NCBI RefSeq assembly: GCF_002878395.1
Contig: NC_061121.1
Location: 50,500,766 to 50,564,765 of the forward strand
Direction: 5' to 3'
DNA: 64,000 bases
Source: Capsicum annuum
Lineage: Eukaryota; Streptophyta; Magnoliopsida; Solanales; Solanaceae
The position numbers were made by a program, and so were the translations under genes. How positions within the stretch are numbered: the first letter of the stretch is position 1; each line of letters opens with the position of its first letter. A model generated the notes under the pieces. It saw only the letters and a list, made by a program, of their open reading frames with translations, had not been told where the DNA came from and made no database searches. Shown piece after piece: positions 24,200-33,960 of this stretch.

Positions 24200-25310
24200 C
24201 AGTAGAATTCAGTCAGTTATGTGACTCAGGAAAACCAGTAATCTCACTAGTTCAATTTTCTCAGTAATTTCAGTGTTCAGTACCTCAGTAATCTCAATAT
24301 TTCAGTATTCTCAGTAATTTTAGTACTCAGTAACCTCAGTAATCTCATTTTTTCAGTAATATCAGTGAACTCAGTACACAGTAATATCTGTAACCTCAGT
24401 ATTCAAAGTTAATCTCAGTAACTTCAAAACCCTCAACCAGTCCTCAGAAATCAGTAAATTCCGTCAGTCATCGAAATCTAATAAACTTAGTTTAGCTTCG
24501 CTAAACAATACCACTAGTATCAATCTAGTTAATCAGTATCAGTTCAGTTTAGTTATTCAGTTCAGCCCAATTATTTAGTTTAGTGTCTTTTAGATGGGAG
24601 TAGGATTCAGCATCGAGTGATCCTAGGGATGGGGACTCACCCGCTAGATTAGGATTGAGATCCTTAGAAGTAATTCCTAAGTTCTAAAACTATGTATCCA
24701 ACATAGGTTGAGACATAAAAGCCTGTTATATGAGGGTAGATTAGGTGACTTAACCTGTTATATGAGGGTTCCCACCATTCTCACTAGAGTTACCTGTTAT
24801 ATGAGGGTTGCTAACATGTTGTCCTTACCAGTGGTGCAGTATTGACACCCTTCCAGTCAGGGCAGAGATTAGACACCAGTCTGCTTAGCTTGGGGCATGT
24901 CGGTTAGATAAATACTTCCCATAATTTCAGTTACAGATTTTAGGACTGTCAGCTACAGTTACCTAGTCTCAGTAAAGAACTCAGATAGTTTTTTAGATTT
25001 TAGTATATTAGGATTGTTAGATATAGTCAACTAAAATATGGTATGGGACTCAGATAGCTCCATTAGATTAAGGATTGTCCGGTACAATCACTCATGTTAT
25101 CATTATTACCAGTTCTTAGAACTTATACTATCAGTACTCAATTTCAGAACTGTTAGACACCGTCAATCAGACCGTTCTACATAATTTGAACTTTCAAAAA
25201 TAGTCGTTCATCTATTTAGTATCTCAGTATCAGTACACTTATGTTGTCAGTATTCAAACTCAGTAGTCAGTATCTCCACGAGTTCAGTTACAGTTATGTA
25301 TGCATGTATG
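24200..25310 (+). repeat. CAGTAA-word arrays in the A 3' LTR
   Basis: Counterpart of 17860-18990; the same order of words, including the tatatgagggt copies around 24725-24800. Confidence 0.75.
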
Positions 25311-25882
25311 TATTCTCACATTCATATTAGTCAGCATTGTTCATGCATATAACCCTTTTCATTTAGCCTACCTCACTCGTATATTTAGTACATTCAGATG
25401 TATTGATGCATTTGTACTGTGGTGCTTTCTCTTATGATACACCATAGGTTCAGAGGCATGAGCTCTAAATCAACAGTAACATTCCAATGTTCAGAGTTTG
25501 CAGTGAGTCTTTCTCATTCGAGGATGATATGATTATTTCTACATTTACTATTCAGTTGATAGATGGAGTTAGTTGGAGACATATTCCTTCAAATTCTTAT
25601 TTAGTTTAGTTAGAGGCTTTCAAACTAGATGTCAGATTAAATATTTAGATCTCATTACTTTCAGTATTTATGACTTGTTTTGGTATTGTTATACCTTTTT
25701 CAGACATTTTGTTATCAGACGTTTATTCATTTCGAACCTTATGGCCTTTCATGTTCATGTTTCTGCATTTTATGATATATTATGCAGTATACAGGTACAG
25801 ATATCAATCATGGGTTAGCTTGTGGTCCTTTGGGGTCATGAGCACCATGTAGCATTCAGGTTCAGATAATTGAGGTATTACA

Positions 25883-26620
25883 AATACTTATTATTTTTTG
25901 TGACCTTGTTCAATTGATGATAGTTGATGAACATTCTAAAAGAATCATCTTTCCTGCACATAAAAGGAGTTGAATCACCTCATGGAGAGATGTTGGGATT
26001 GATTAAACCCTTCTAGGAGATTTTTCAACTTTTTTTTTAGCTTCTTAAGCTCGACTAGAGCCATTCTTTAGGGTGGAATTGAAATAGGTTGGGTATCGGG
26101 AAAAAAATCTATTTTAAAGAAAATTTACCTCTTGGGAGAAACTTTAGGCAAATCTTCAAGAAATATTTTTGGAAATTCATTTACCACCAGAAATGACTCA
26201 AGAGTTGGGGTTTCAGACCTTTGTATCCTTAAATTGAACAAGATGATAGATGCACTTTTTGGAAATTGTTTTTATTACCTTAAGGTAAGGGACAAGTCAA
26301 ACTATAGGCACCAAGGTACTGCCCTTCCACTTTATTAATTGCTCATTTGAAAACTAAAATTGGACTACTTTGTTTCTCAATCAACTAAGACATAGAAAGA
26401 GTGAAGGCTATTCATGCCAAGAATAACATTAAAAGTTGCCATGTGTAATTCTACAAGATCAATCGAGGTGACTCTATAAAACTGTGACTAGGAAATATCA
26501 CCCGTCTAGCTATGACTGAATTTCCGACTAGAGTAGAGATTGAAAAGGATTTTGAAATGATTTTGGGACTGACACTAAAGTCTAATGATATATAGGGAGT
26601 CATTAAGGAAAGTATGGCTT
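25883..26620 (-). pseudogene. D protease-RT linker and N-terminal reverse transcriptase (between A and C insertions)
   Basis: Reading the minus strand from 26620: MTPYISLDFSVSPKIISKSF, STLVGNSVIARRV, then a DLVEL-like stretch and ILGMNSLHSFYV. This is the aspartic protease domain of a chromovirus. KWKGSTLVP, KKCIYHLVQFKDT follow as the linker, then TQPISIPP-RMALVELKKL and DDSFRMFINYHQLNKVTKNN, the RT N-terminus. The 25883 end joins YPISRIIDLF at 16151 once A is removed. The protease active-site triad is not recognisable beside the C insertion. Stops and frame changes are frequent. Confidence 0.83.
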
Positions 26621-26784
26621 TATAAGACCCCATAAAATTTCAATTATTTTATTTTTGACCCTCCTATATGCGTAAAGTCAATTTTTGTCTTGAATTGTGT
26701 TTAGGGATATTAAAAAGATATTTGGGGAAAGTTTTGGATTTTTAAAAAAGAGGTAGGGGTCAATTCAAAACCCTGATATAGTAA

Positions 26785-26880
26785 GGGCTTACAATAAGGT
26801 TGTGTCATGGAGGTTAACTTCTGTGATATCAGTGTGGCACAAAGGATAATCTCCGCGATAACATCGTGCTATGCCAGTGT
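26785..26880 (+). repeat. U3 repeats of about 36 bp in the C LTR
   Basis: Two units of gtgtcatggaggttaacttc / ggcacaaaggataatctccg with gatat- or gataa-type ends. The 3' LTR has the same two (34905-34980: ctccgcgatataggc, ctctgcgataatggc). Confidence 0.55.
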
Positions 26881-27189
26881 CTTAATTTCATCTAGTTTTG
26901 TTTTTTTCACTTGAGGTGAGGGGCTTTTAGTATTTTTATCCCTTGTACGACCTTTGAACATAAAGTAAGATTCTTTTATTTAGTTTTCAAAGATAAAAAT
27001 CATCCATTCTATCTTGAAACTCAAAACCCAAGAACATTCAAGGGTTTCACAGTGCATTCCTCATTCGAACTCCAAACTTTAAATTGACTTCAATTTCTTA
27101 TGTATTTTAAGAATGTTTCTCTTCCCTAAACTTGAATTTTACATTATGGCATTAATTGAATAAATTTTTATGTGATTTAATTATGGTTT

Positions 27190-28346
27190 AAGAAGAAAGT
27201 AGAGGTGAAGAAGGAGGCGTATGCTAAGTTGGTTGAGAGTAAGGATGAAGAAGAGAAGCGGGCCAATAGGGATGAGTACAAGATATAAAGGAAGAAGGCT
27301 AAGGTAGAAGTTACGGTGGCTAAGATGACAGCTTTTAAGAGTTTGTATGTGGGGTTAGAGGCGAAAGAAGGGGAAAAAAGGTTGTTTAGGCTTGGTAAGG
27401 CTAGGGAGAGGAAGGGTCGTAAACTCGACCAGGTGAAGTTCATTAAAGGGAAGGATGGTGGAGTGTTGGTAGAGGATGGGCTCATTAAGATGAGATGGCA
27501 GTCGTACTTTGATAGGTTATTAAATGATGAAAGGGATAGAGTTATTGTGTTAGGGGATCTGAAACACTCTGAGAAGTGTTGTGATTTTAGGTATTGTAGA
27601 TGCTTTAAGGCAGAGGAGGTCAAAAAGGCGGTTCGCAAGATGCATAGGGGTAGGACGACAGGGCCTGATGAGATTCCAGTGGATTTTTGGAAGTTTTCTG
27701 GCGAGATCGGCTTGCAATGGTTGACTATTTTGTTTAAAGGCATTTTCAAGTCAGCAAAAATGCTCGAGGCTTGGAGATGGAGTACTATGATCCCATTTTA
27801 TAAGAACAAGGGAGATATTCAAAGTTGCAACAACTATAGAGGGATAAAGTTATTGAGCCACACTATGAAGATTTGGGAGAGAGTGGTTAAGTTGAGGTTA
27901 AAGAGGTTAGTGACTATCTTAAAGAACAAGTTTGGATTTATGCCCGAGCACTCGACGATGGAGGCAATTCATCTAGTGCAGAGACTAGTAGAACAATATA
28001 GGGAAAGGAAGAAGGACCTGTACATGGTGTTTATCAACTTAGAGAAGGCGTACGACAAAGTCCCTAGGGAGATTCTTTGGAGATGCTTGGAGGTAAGTGA
28101 GGTACCAGTGGCGTATATCAAGCAATCAAGGACATGTATGATGGAGTTAATACACAGGTTAGGATGGCGGGAAGAGATTCAGAGCATTTCCCTATCTTGA
28201 CAGGGCTGCATCAGGGATCTACTCTTAGCCTATTTTTGTTTGCTTTGGTATTGGATGTGTTGATGCAACTTATTCAAGGAGAGGTGCCTTGGTGTATGAT
28301 TTTTGTAGACGATGTAGTTTTGATTAATGAGATGCGGGGGGTGTGA
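27190..28346 (+). pseudogene. LINE reverse transcriptase (RTE clade), N-terminal and central part
   Basis: The reading begins at KKKVEVKKEAYAKLVESKDE, meets a stop near 27286, then stays open from 27316 to 28200. Domain signs: [69 protein letters not shown], then [20 protein letters not shown]. This last is motif A, normally [11 protein letters not shown]; its catalytic Asp is Asn here. A single-base loss near 28120 shifts the frame, and the protein resumes at 28134 with [31 protein letters not shown] and motif C FVDDVVLI. The enzyme would copy LINE RNA at a nicked target; this copy is inactive. An ORF on the opposite strand (27177-27749) is its shadow. Confidence 0.9.
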
Positions 28347-29060
28347 ATGATAAACTAGAGGTATGGAGATAGACCTTTGAGTCTAAAGGGTTCAGGTTGA
28401 GTAGGACCAAGACAGAGTATTTGGAATGAAAGTTTAATGACTTGCGGTAGTAGGACGACGTGGTAGTAAGGTTGGATTCCCAGGCGGTGTGTAAGAGAGG
28501 TAGTTTCAAGTAACTCTGGTCCATGATTTAGGGAAATAGAGAGATTGATGTGGATGTCTCCCATCGTATTGGGGCGGGATGGATGAAGTGGAAGGTATCC
28601 TAAGGGGTGTTTTGTGATAGCAAGGTACTTCCTAAGATTAAAGGCAAATTCTACAGGGTGGTAGTTCGTTCAGCCATGTTGTATGGAGCGGAGTGTTAGC
28701 TAGTCAAAAACTCTCACATCCAAAAATTGAAAGTGGCAGAAATACAGATGCTGCGTTGGATGTGTGGGCTTACTAGGGATGATAGAGTTTGGAATGGGAC
28801 CATTCGGGAAAAAGTTGGAGTGGGTTTGGTGGAGGATAAGATTCGGAAAGTTCGATTGAGATGGTTTGGGCACGTGATAAGGAGGGGCACGGATGTCCCG
28901 GTTCGTAGGTGTGAGTGGGTAGCATTGGATGGATTCAGGTAGGTAGGGGTAGGCCAAAGAAATACAAGAAAAAGGTGATTAGGCAGGATATGGAGCAGTT
29001 GCAGCTCACTGAGGACATGACCCTAGATAGAAAGATCTGGAGAATGCGAATTAGGATAGA
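28347..29060 (+). pseudogene. LINE ORF, C-terminal part
   Basis: After a stop at 28346 the reading continues in changing frames: GDRPLSLKGSG-type sequence where relatives have WRQTLESKGF, then SRTKTEYLE. Near 28727-28942 an open stretch reads [40 protein letters not shown] and [17 protein letters not shown]. This cysteine-containing C-terminal region is typical of the family. It ends about 300 nt before the 3' TTG tail. Confidence 0.82.
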
Positions 29061-29972
29061 AGGTTAGTGATAGTTTGGGTCATTGGGGTAGGGCAATGCT
29101 GGATGGGTGTAATTTTCTTGTTATGCCACACTATTGCATGCCTTATTACGTCTTTGTTTACTATTCTTTGTTTATTATCCTTTGTGGGTGGATTAGTTAT
29201 GTCTTTTCATCTTTTCCTATGCTTTATTTTGGATTTAATTAGTATCTCGTGTAGTGAGCTGGGAGCCTATTGGAAACAACCTCTCTACCTCATCGAAGGT
29301 AGTGGTATGGACTGCGTATATCTTACCCTTCCCAGACCCTACTATATAGGAATACACTGGGTTTGTTGTTGTTGTTATAAAATTGGGTTGAGGGGTTTTG
29401 GTTGTTACTGATTGAATTAATTGTCCCATGTTTTGATTTAATTATTCATGCTTTAAATTATTATTTTTGGTACTAGATTGGTACATTATTTAAATGGTTG
29501 AAATGGGGAACATCGGTTTCCCCAAATTGGATAAAGTTTTGGATTAGAACCGCATTAACCTCAACCTACTTTGTGAATTTGATTTTAATTATGGAAAATT
29601 TTGGATTAACTTGATTTTGAACTCAATGCAATGAATTAATGGATAAATAGATATAAAAATGGATTTGGATGTCCTTGGTGTCTGTTATTTGGATTTTAAA
29701 TAGAACTTGGGAGCCAATGTGGTTATGTAGATTAGTTTGGCATCTTTAATTTAGCTTGCAAGCGTATTGGTATGACTATACCAAGTTGTAAATGCGTTAA
29801 TGAATGACTCATGGGTTGCTGATTCATTTTTTGTGCAAATAGTTTTAATTTGGCCTTAAAGAGGGTTGTGTATCTCACCGTGAAGGTGTAAGTCCCGGGA
29901 AGACGAACACTAGAAACCATTTTTGCCGGCATTAGGGGTCTATTTGACCATGTGCTTGAAACCAACTTGATA

Positions 29973-30031
29973 TATATATGTATATGTATATATATACATA
30001 CATACACACACACACACATATATATATATAT
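29973..30031 (+). repeat. AT/GTAT/CA microsatellite in the C 5' LTR
   Basis: A run of tatatatgtatatg, acatacatacacacac and tatatatat. The matching spot in the 3' LTR (35874-35892) has only a short atatatatat run, so the tract expanded in the 5' LTR after insertion, or shrank in the other. Confidence 0.8.
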
Positions 30032-30771
30032 TTGGGACAACTATTGCCCATGATGGCTTTAGTTTTCCTTCAGATTTTCCTTGGTTCATGCAGCTAAGAC
30101 ACACTGAGCCCTTTCAGCAGGAGGAGATGAACCCATATATCCCATGGGTGCCTTTAGGATGGATCAAGCTACATATTCCAGGTTAATGGTTTTAAAACTG
30201 TCAGGTTCATGACCCTTACCCTATCTCAACATCTTTATATGTATATATATATGTGTGGTTTTGACTATTCTTGGACATGACATTATTTTATAACTTTCCT
30301 TGAGTTATATGACAATTCTTATCATATTGACTGTCCTAGGATCCTACACCGTTTCATGATGTAGGGTCCAAAGACTTTTATTTCTCATGTGCAATGTTAG
30401 GTGGATTAGCATGTTTGTTGAGTTATTGTGAAGTGGTGATCCTTCATCCTTTGGAAAGCCTTATCATTTTATTATTATTATTTCTTTATTGAATCAGTAT
30501 TTTTGGATTCTCTTTGGTCATAGTCAGGGGAATATCCTGACTTAGATATTATTTTGGTTTAGAGGCTTACGTGGATAGACATGGGTTGGTTATTAATTAA
30601 CTTTTAGTGTTCATTCGAAATATCTATTCATCTTTTAATTACTACCTTGATTTAGCTTCTGTTTTATTAATATTATTTTGCTCTTGAGGTTAGGCTAAGG
30701 GGGTGGTCTCGGGTCAATGGAGGACTTGAGATACCTATCACATCTAAGCCCTAGTTTGGGTTATGACAAGC

Positions 30772-30784
30772 TTGGTATCAGAGC
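30772..30784 (+). promoter_or_regulatory. Primer-binding site of element C (initiator tRNA-Met type)
   Basis: TTGGTATCAGAGC three bases after the LTR terminal CA (30767-30768). Confidence 0.92.
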
Positions 30785-30842
30785 ACAGTTTATAGTCATT
30801 GGGTATCGACAAAACTATGTCAAGTAGATTCCCTTTTATGGG

Positions 30843-30954
30843 TGTGTGGCATACCACACTTATAAGGAGGAGGCTATAAGGTATTTAGGAATGTTTCCCT
30901 TTCTAGTGTAATGAAAATTCTCTTACTCCTAGCTTCCCTATATTTTAGATCATG
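30843..30954 (+). promoter_or_regulatory. C leader: shared block and splice-acceptor-like site before gag
   Basis: The leader reads accacacttataaggaggag, gctataaggtatttaggaat and gtttccctttct, matching blocks in A and E. Shortly after, a pyrimidine-rich ctcctagcttccctatattttag ends in AG at 30947-30948, four bases before the gag ATG (30952). This is a good 3' splice-site consensus in the right place for a gag-specific leader intron. Splicing itself is inferred. Confidence 0.45.
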
Positions 30955-32230
30955 CCTCCCCAAAGATCTGATGTTCATAGAAATTTTGGTAAGAACTCTG
31001 TCCTACTTGAGGACAATGTGGAGAGGACTCTCCCTGTGTATGTAGTATAGATCTAGTTTAGGCTCTCAGCTCCAAATTGAACTGCTCTAAATGTAGTTTC
31101 ACCTATCCCTATTAGTTCTCTTTGGGCTTCTCGGGGTGGTGATAGTTATGATAAACTGCCTTAGAGAGAACATCTCTTATATGGAGTTTTGATGGTCTAT
31201 TTATTTTCTTACCCTGTTGGAGACATCTCAGTCTCATCAATTGGATCATGTTGGTTCTGTTTCCCCTTCATTTGAGGTCACTTGAGTTGGACAGCTCATA
31301 CGGTTGAATCCCCCAACCTTTATAGGCCCTAAGGTTGAGGAGGATCCTCAGGGGTTTATGGATTAGATGGGGAAGATATTTAGAGTGATGCATGCTATTG
31401 ATTTTGAAGGTGTAGAGTTTGCTGCATATCAGCTAAAAGATGCAGCGTATTAGTGGTATGAGGAGTGGGAGTAATAGAGGGGTGCTGATGCAGAGAAAAT
31501 ATTATGGAATGAGTTTTTGAGTTTCTTTCTTGATCACTTCTTTCCTTAGGAGTTTAGTCAAACTAAGGCTGAAGGGTTTGTGAAATTGAAACAAGGAAAG
31601 ATGAGTGTGAAGAAGTATGTCTTGAAATTTCAGCAACTATCTCGTCATGCTCCCGAGTTGGTGTCTAGACAGAGATCTAAAATAAGGAAGTTTTATTTTG
31701 GATTGTCCCACGACTTGGTATTGGAATGTAAAGCTGCAATATTAAACAATGACATGGACATCTCTAGACTTGTGGTTTACATGAAATAGGTAGAGGATGA
31801 GAAGAAAAAATAGGCAAAGATGGGAAAGAAATAGAACAAGAAGTTTAGGTATTCAGAGTAGGGTGGGAGTCAACAAAATAGTAGTAGAGATGGTAGGCAG
31901 TGGACGAACAATATGAATTAGGGAAATTCTTATTCGACAGCTAGTATTCCTTATCCTAAGCCTTTGGGTGATAGTAGTTTTCAGGCTAATAATGGTCCTA
32001 AAGCATAGGGTGCCTAGTGTCAGGCTAGTGGAGATCAATCAACCCTACCTTATCCTCCTTGTCATTTTTATGGGCAGCTTTACCTTGGATATTGTGAGGA
32101 GGGGAGAAATCGATGCAATAATTTTGGTCAGCTTGGTCACATGCAGCGAGATTGTCTTTCAGCAAAGGTTGCCACTAGGGCTAATAAAGTTTTGATATCC
32201 ACATCTTTATCTCCTATGCCTAAGGGTTCT
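30952..32230 (+). pseudogene. gag: C gag (capsid and nucleocapsid)
   Basis: Gag packages the element RNA in cytoplasmic particles. The start MPPQRSDVHRNF follows the leader. The retrotransposon gag domain is recognisable from about 31310: PPTFIGPKVEEDPQGFMD, VEFAAYQLKDAA, EFVKLKQ-like EGFVKLKQGKMSVKKYVLKF, QQLSRHAPELVS. A zinc knuckle near 32110 reads CNNFGQLGHMQRDC: the second Cys of CX2CX4HX4C is Phe. The frame is almost collinear, but is broken by TAG codons at 31364, 31451, 31475, 31547, 31787, 31811, 31832, 31859, 31919, 32006 and 32015 and a TAA at 31472. Nearly all sit where relatives have Gln, suggesting CAG-to-TAG decay rather than random mutation. Confidence 0.85.
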
Positions 32231-32840
32231 ATTTTTGGTACCTATACTGGCTAGAATCATCTCTATGCACTTGCTACTCACCAGGAATCTGTGGCATCCA
32301 CAGATGTTATTACTAGTATGTTACAACTCTTTTCCCATGATGTTTATTGTTTGCTTGATTTGGATTCTACCCTTTATTACGTGACCCCTTATGTGGTTGT
32401 GCATTTTGGTTTTGATCTCAAAAGTATTTTTAACCCATTTTTTGTGTCTACTCCAGTGGGTGATTTCGTAGTTTCTAGGGAAATCTATAGGGGTTATATG
32501 GCGTCCATATTTCATAGGGAGACATTGGTAAATTTGATAGAGTTGGATATGGTGGATTTTCATGTAATCTCGAGGATGGATTTGATCTATTCGTGCTATG
32601 CTTCTCTAGATTATAGGACCTAAAATGTCAGTTTCCATTTTCTTAATGAACCGATATTAGAATGGGAGGGGAGTTCCTTAGTGTCTAAAAAGAGGTTTAT
32701 TTCCTATCTTAGAGCTTATAAGTTGATTTTAAAAGGGTACCTATATCATCTAGTTCAGGTTAAGGATTTTGACTCTGAAAGTACTTCTTTGTAATCTATC
32801 CCTATGGTTTGTGAGTTTCCTGAAGTGCTTTTCGATGATC
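32231..32840 (+). pseudogene. C aspartic protease and linker to RT
   Basis: An open stretch (32291-32623) reads STDVITSMLQLFSHDVYCLL, then DLDSTLYYVTPYVVVHFGFD, STPVGDFVVSREIYR, LVNLIELDMVDFHVISRMDL and SCYASLDYRT. This is the retropepsin-like domain that cleaves the polyprotein. The active-site segment, normally LLDPGATLSF, reads LLDLDSTLYY: Asp is kept but the following Pro-Gly is lost. The linker (EGSSLVSKKRFISYLRAYKL, GYLYHLVQVKD, MVCEFPEVLFDDLF) matches that of chromoviruses. Confidence 0.85.
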
Positions 32841-33270
32841 TTTTCAACTAGATTTAGGGTGCTAGATGTTTCTCTAAGATTGATTTTTGTTTAGGGTATC
32901 ATCAGTTGAAAATTAGGGAGGTTGATATTCCCAAAACTGCTTTCCAATCCCAGTATGCTCACTATGAGTTTTTAGTGATGTCATTTGGGATGATTAATGC
33001 TCTGGCTGCTTTCATGGATCTTATGAATTAGGTTTTCAGGTAGCTCGTAGATTTGATTGCTATAGACTTCATTGATGACATATTGGTGTACTCTAAGAGT
33101 GAGAAGGATCATACCAATCATCTCTAAATTATGTTGCAAACCCTTAAGGATCAGAAGCTGTATGCAAAATTTTCTAAGAGTTAGTTTTGGCTGAATGCTG
33201 TGACTTTTCTTGGGTATATGGTGTTTAGTGAGGAATCAATGTGGATCCCTAAAAATTTAAAGTGGTTTAG
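32841..33270 (+). pseudogene. C reverse transcriptase, internally deleted
   Basis: The linker EFPEVLFDDLF runs straight into [19 protein letters not shown]. About 100 residues of the RT N-terminus (the QPISIPPYRM to NKYPLPRI segment kept in D) are missing. Motif A (FSKID), [19 protein letters not shown] and motif C FIDDILVYSKSEKDH are intact. TAG codons at 32849, 32855, 33029 and 33041 replace expected Gln. The later part (LYAKFSKS, FLGYMVFSEESMW) leads to the thumb, then the frame shifts. Confidence 0.85.
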
Positions 33271-33960
33271 AGGTGGCCTAAGCTTACGACTCCAACTGAT
33301 ATTAGGAACTTCGTGGGTTGGCTAGGTAATATTAAAGATTTGTGGAGAGTTTCTCTTCTATTGCTGCTCCTTGACAAGGTTAACATAGAAAAAGGTTAAG
33401 TTTTTGTGGTTCGATTCTTGTGAGGGCAGCTTTGAGAAGTTGAAGGACAAGCTGACTTCTGTGCTAATTTTGACCCTGCCTGAGGGTACTGATAGTTTTA
33501 TTGTGTTTTGTGATGTGTCCTATGTGGGAATAGGTTGTGTTTTGATGCAGCATAGTAAGGTTGTGGCCTATGCTTCTAGGCAGCTTAAGGTACATGAGAG
33601 GAATTATCTGACTCACGATCTAGAGTTGGTGGCTGTGTTTTTTGCTTTGAAAATTTGGTACCATTATCTATATGGGGTGCATATGGATATCTATTCAGAC
33701 CATAAGAGCTTATAGTACGTGTTTACTCAGAAGGAGTTAAATCTCAGGCAGAGGTGGTGGCTCAAATTACTTAAAGATTATGACATGAGTCTTCACTACC
33801 ATTTAGGTAAAGTTTATGTTGTTGCTGATTCTCTTAGAAAATTATCTATGAGAATCTTATCTCATGTTAATAAGGAGAAAAAAGGATTGGTGAATGACAT
33901 CAAAGGTTGGCTTACTTAGGAGTTCCTCTTTTGTACTCTGAGAATGGGGGATTCATTGTT
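33271..33960 (+). pseudogene. C RNase H
   Basis: An open frame (33404-33715) reads [77 protein letters not shown] and [13 protein letters not shown] at 33713 stands where Gln is expected (SLQYVF), and the reading continues FTQKELNLRQRWWLKLLKDY, GKVYVVADSLRKLSM. This is the connection and RNase H region of a Ty3 element; it degrades RNA in the RNA-DNA hybrid. The first catalytic Asp (FCDVS) and the DHKSL Asp are present. Confidence 0.85.

Larger units (their letters stand above)
16152..25882 (+). mobile_element. Element A: non-autonomous LTR retrotransposon with 3.4 kb LTRs
   Basis: LTRs at 16152-19546 (3395 bp) and 22500-25882 (3383 bp), both TG...CA, enclose a 2.95 kb interior with primer-binding site and polypurine tract at the expected ends but no recognisable gag or pol domain. 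The flanks are gatat (16147-16151) and aatac (25883-25887). Each is one transition from gatac, which is also what the D coding frame predicts (NKYPISR). The element lies inside the D reverse transcriptase gene. LTRs account for about 70% of its length. Confidence 0.9.
22500..25882 (+). mobile_element. 3' LTR of element A
   Basis: Starts TGTAATACCTCAAAAAATCC and ends GAGGTATTACA. It is collinear with the 5' LTR throughout, with many single-base differences and a few short indels. The divergence between the two LTRs measures time since insertion but needs an alignment. There is no coding content; the 71- and 81-codon frames inside it are chance. Confidence 0.9.
27190..29376 (+). mobile_element. 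5'-truncated RTE-type LINE inserted in the C 5' LTR
   Basis: Comparison with the uninterrupted 3' LTR (gtgggttttgaaattggg near 35284) shows extra sequence between 'ttatggttt' and 'aaaattggg'. It encodes an RTE-clade reverse transcriptase. It ends in the 3' tail cagaccctactatatagg followed by tgttgttgttgtt, the TTG-type end of these plant LINEs. The endonuclease domain is absent, so the copy is 5'-truncated, as is usual for LINEs. I see no clear TSD. Confidence 0.88.
26621..30768 (+). mobile_element. 5' LTR of element C, split by a LINE
   Basis: About 1.96 kb of LTR after subtracting the LINE (27190-29376). It starts tataagaccccataaaattt and ends gggttatgaca. A U3 repeat block (26785-26880) with ctccgcgataacatc words and an AT/AC microsatellite (29973-30031) are notable. 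The segment from 26779 on matches the 3' LTR. Confidence 0.85.

Noticed and set aside
27177..27749. 190-codon open frame on the minus strand
   Set aside because: Exactly antisense to the LINE reverse transcriptase frame; Ser/Leu/Phe-rich composition is what the opposite strand of that gene gives.
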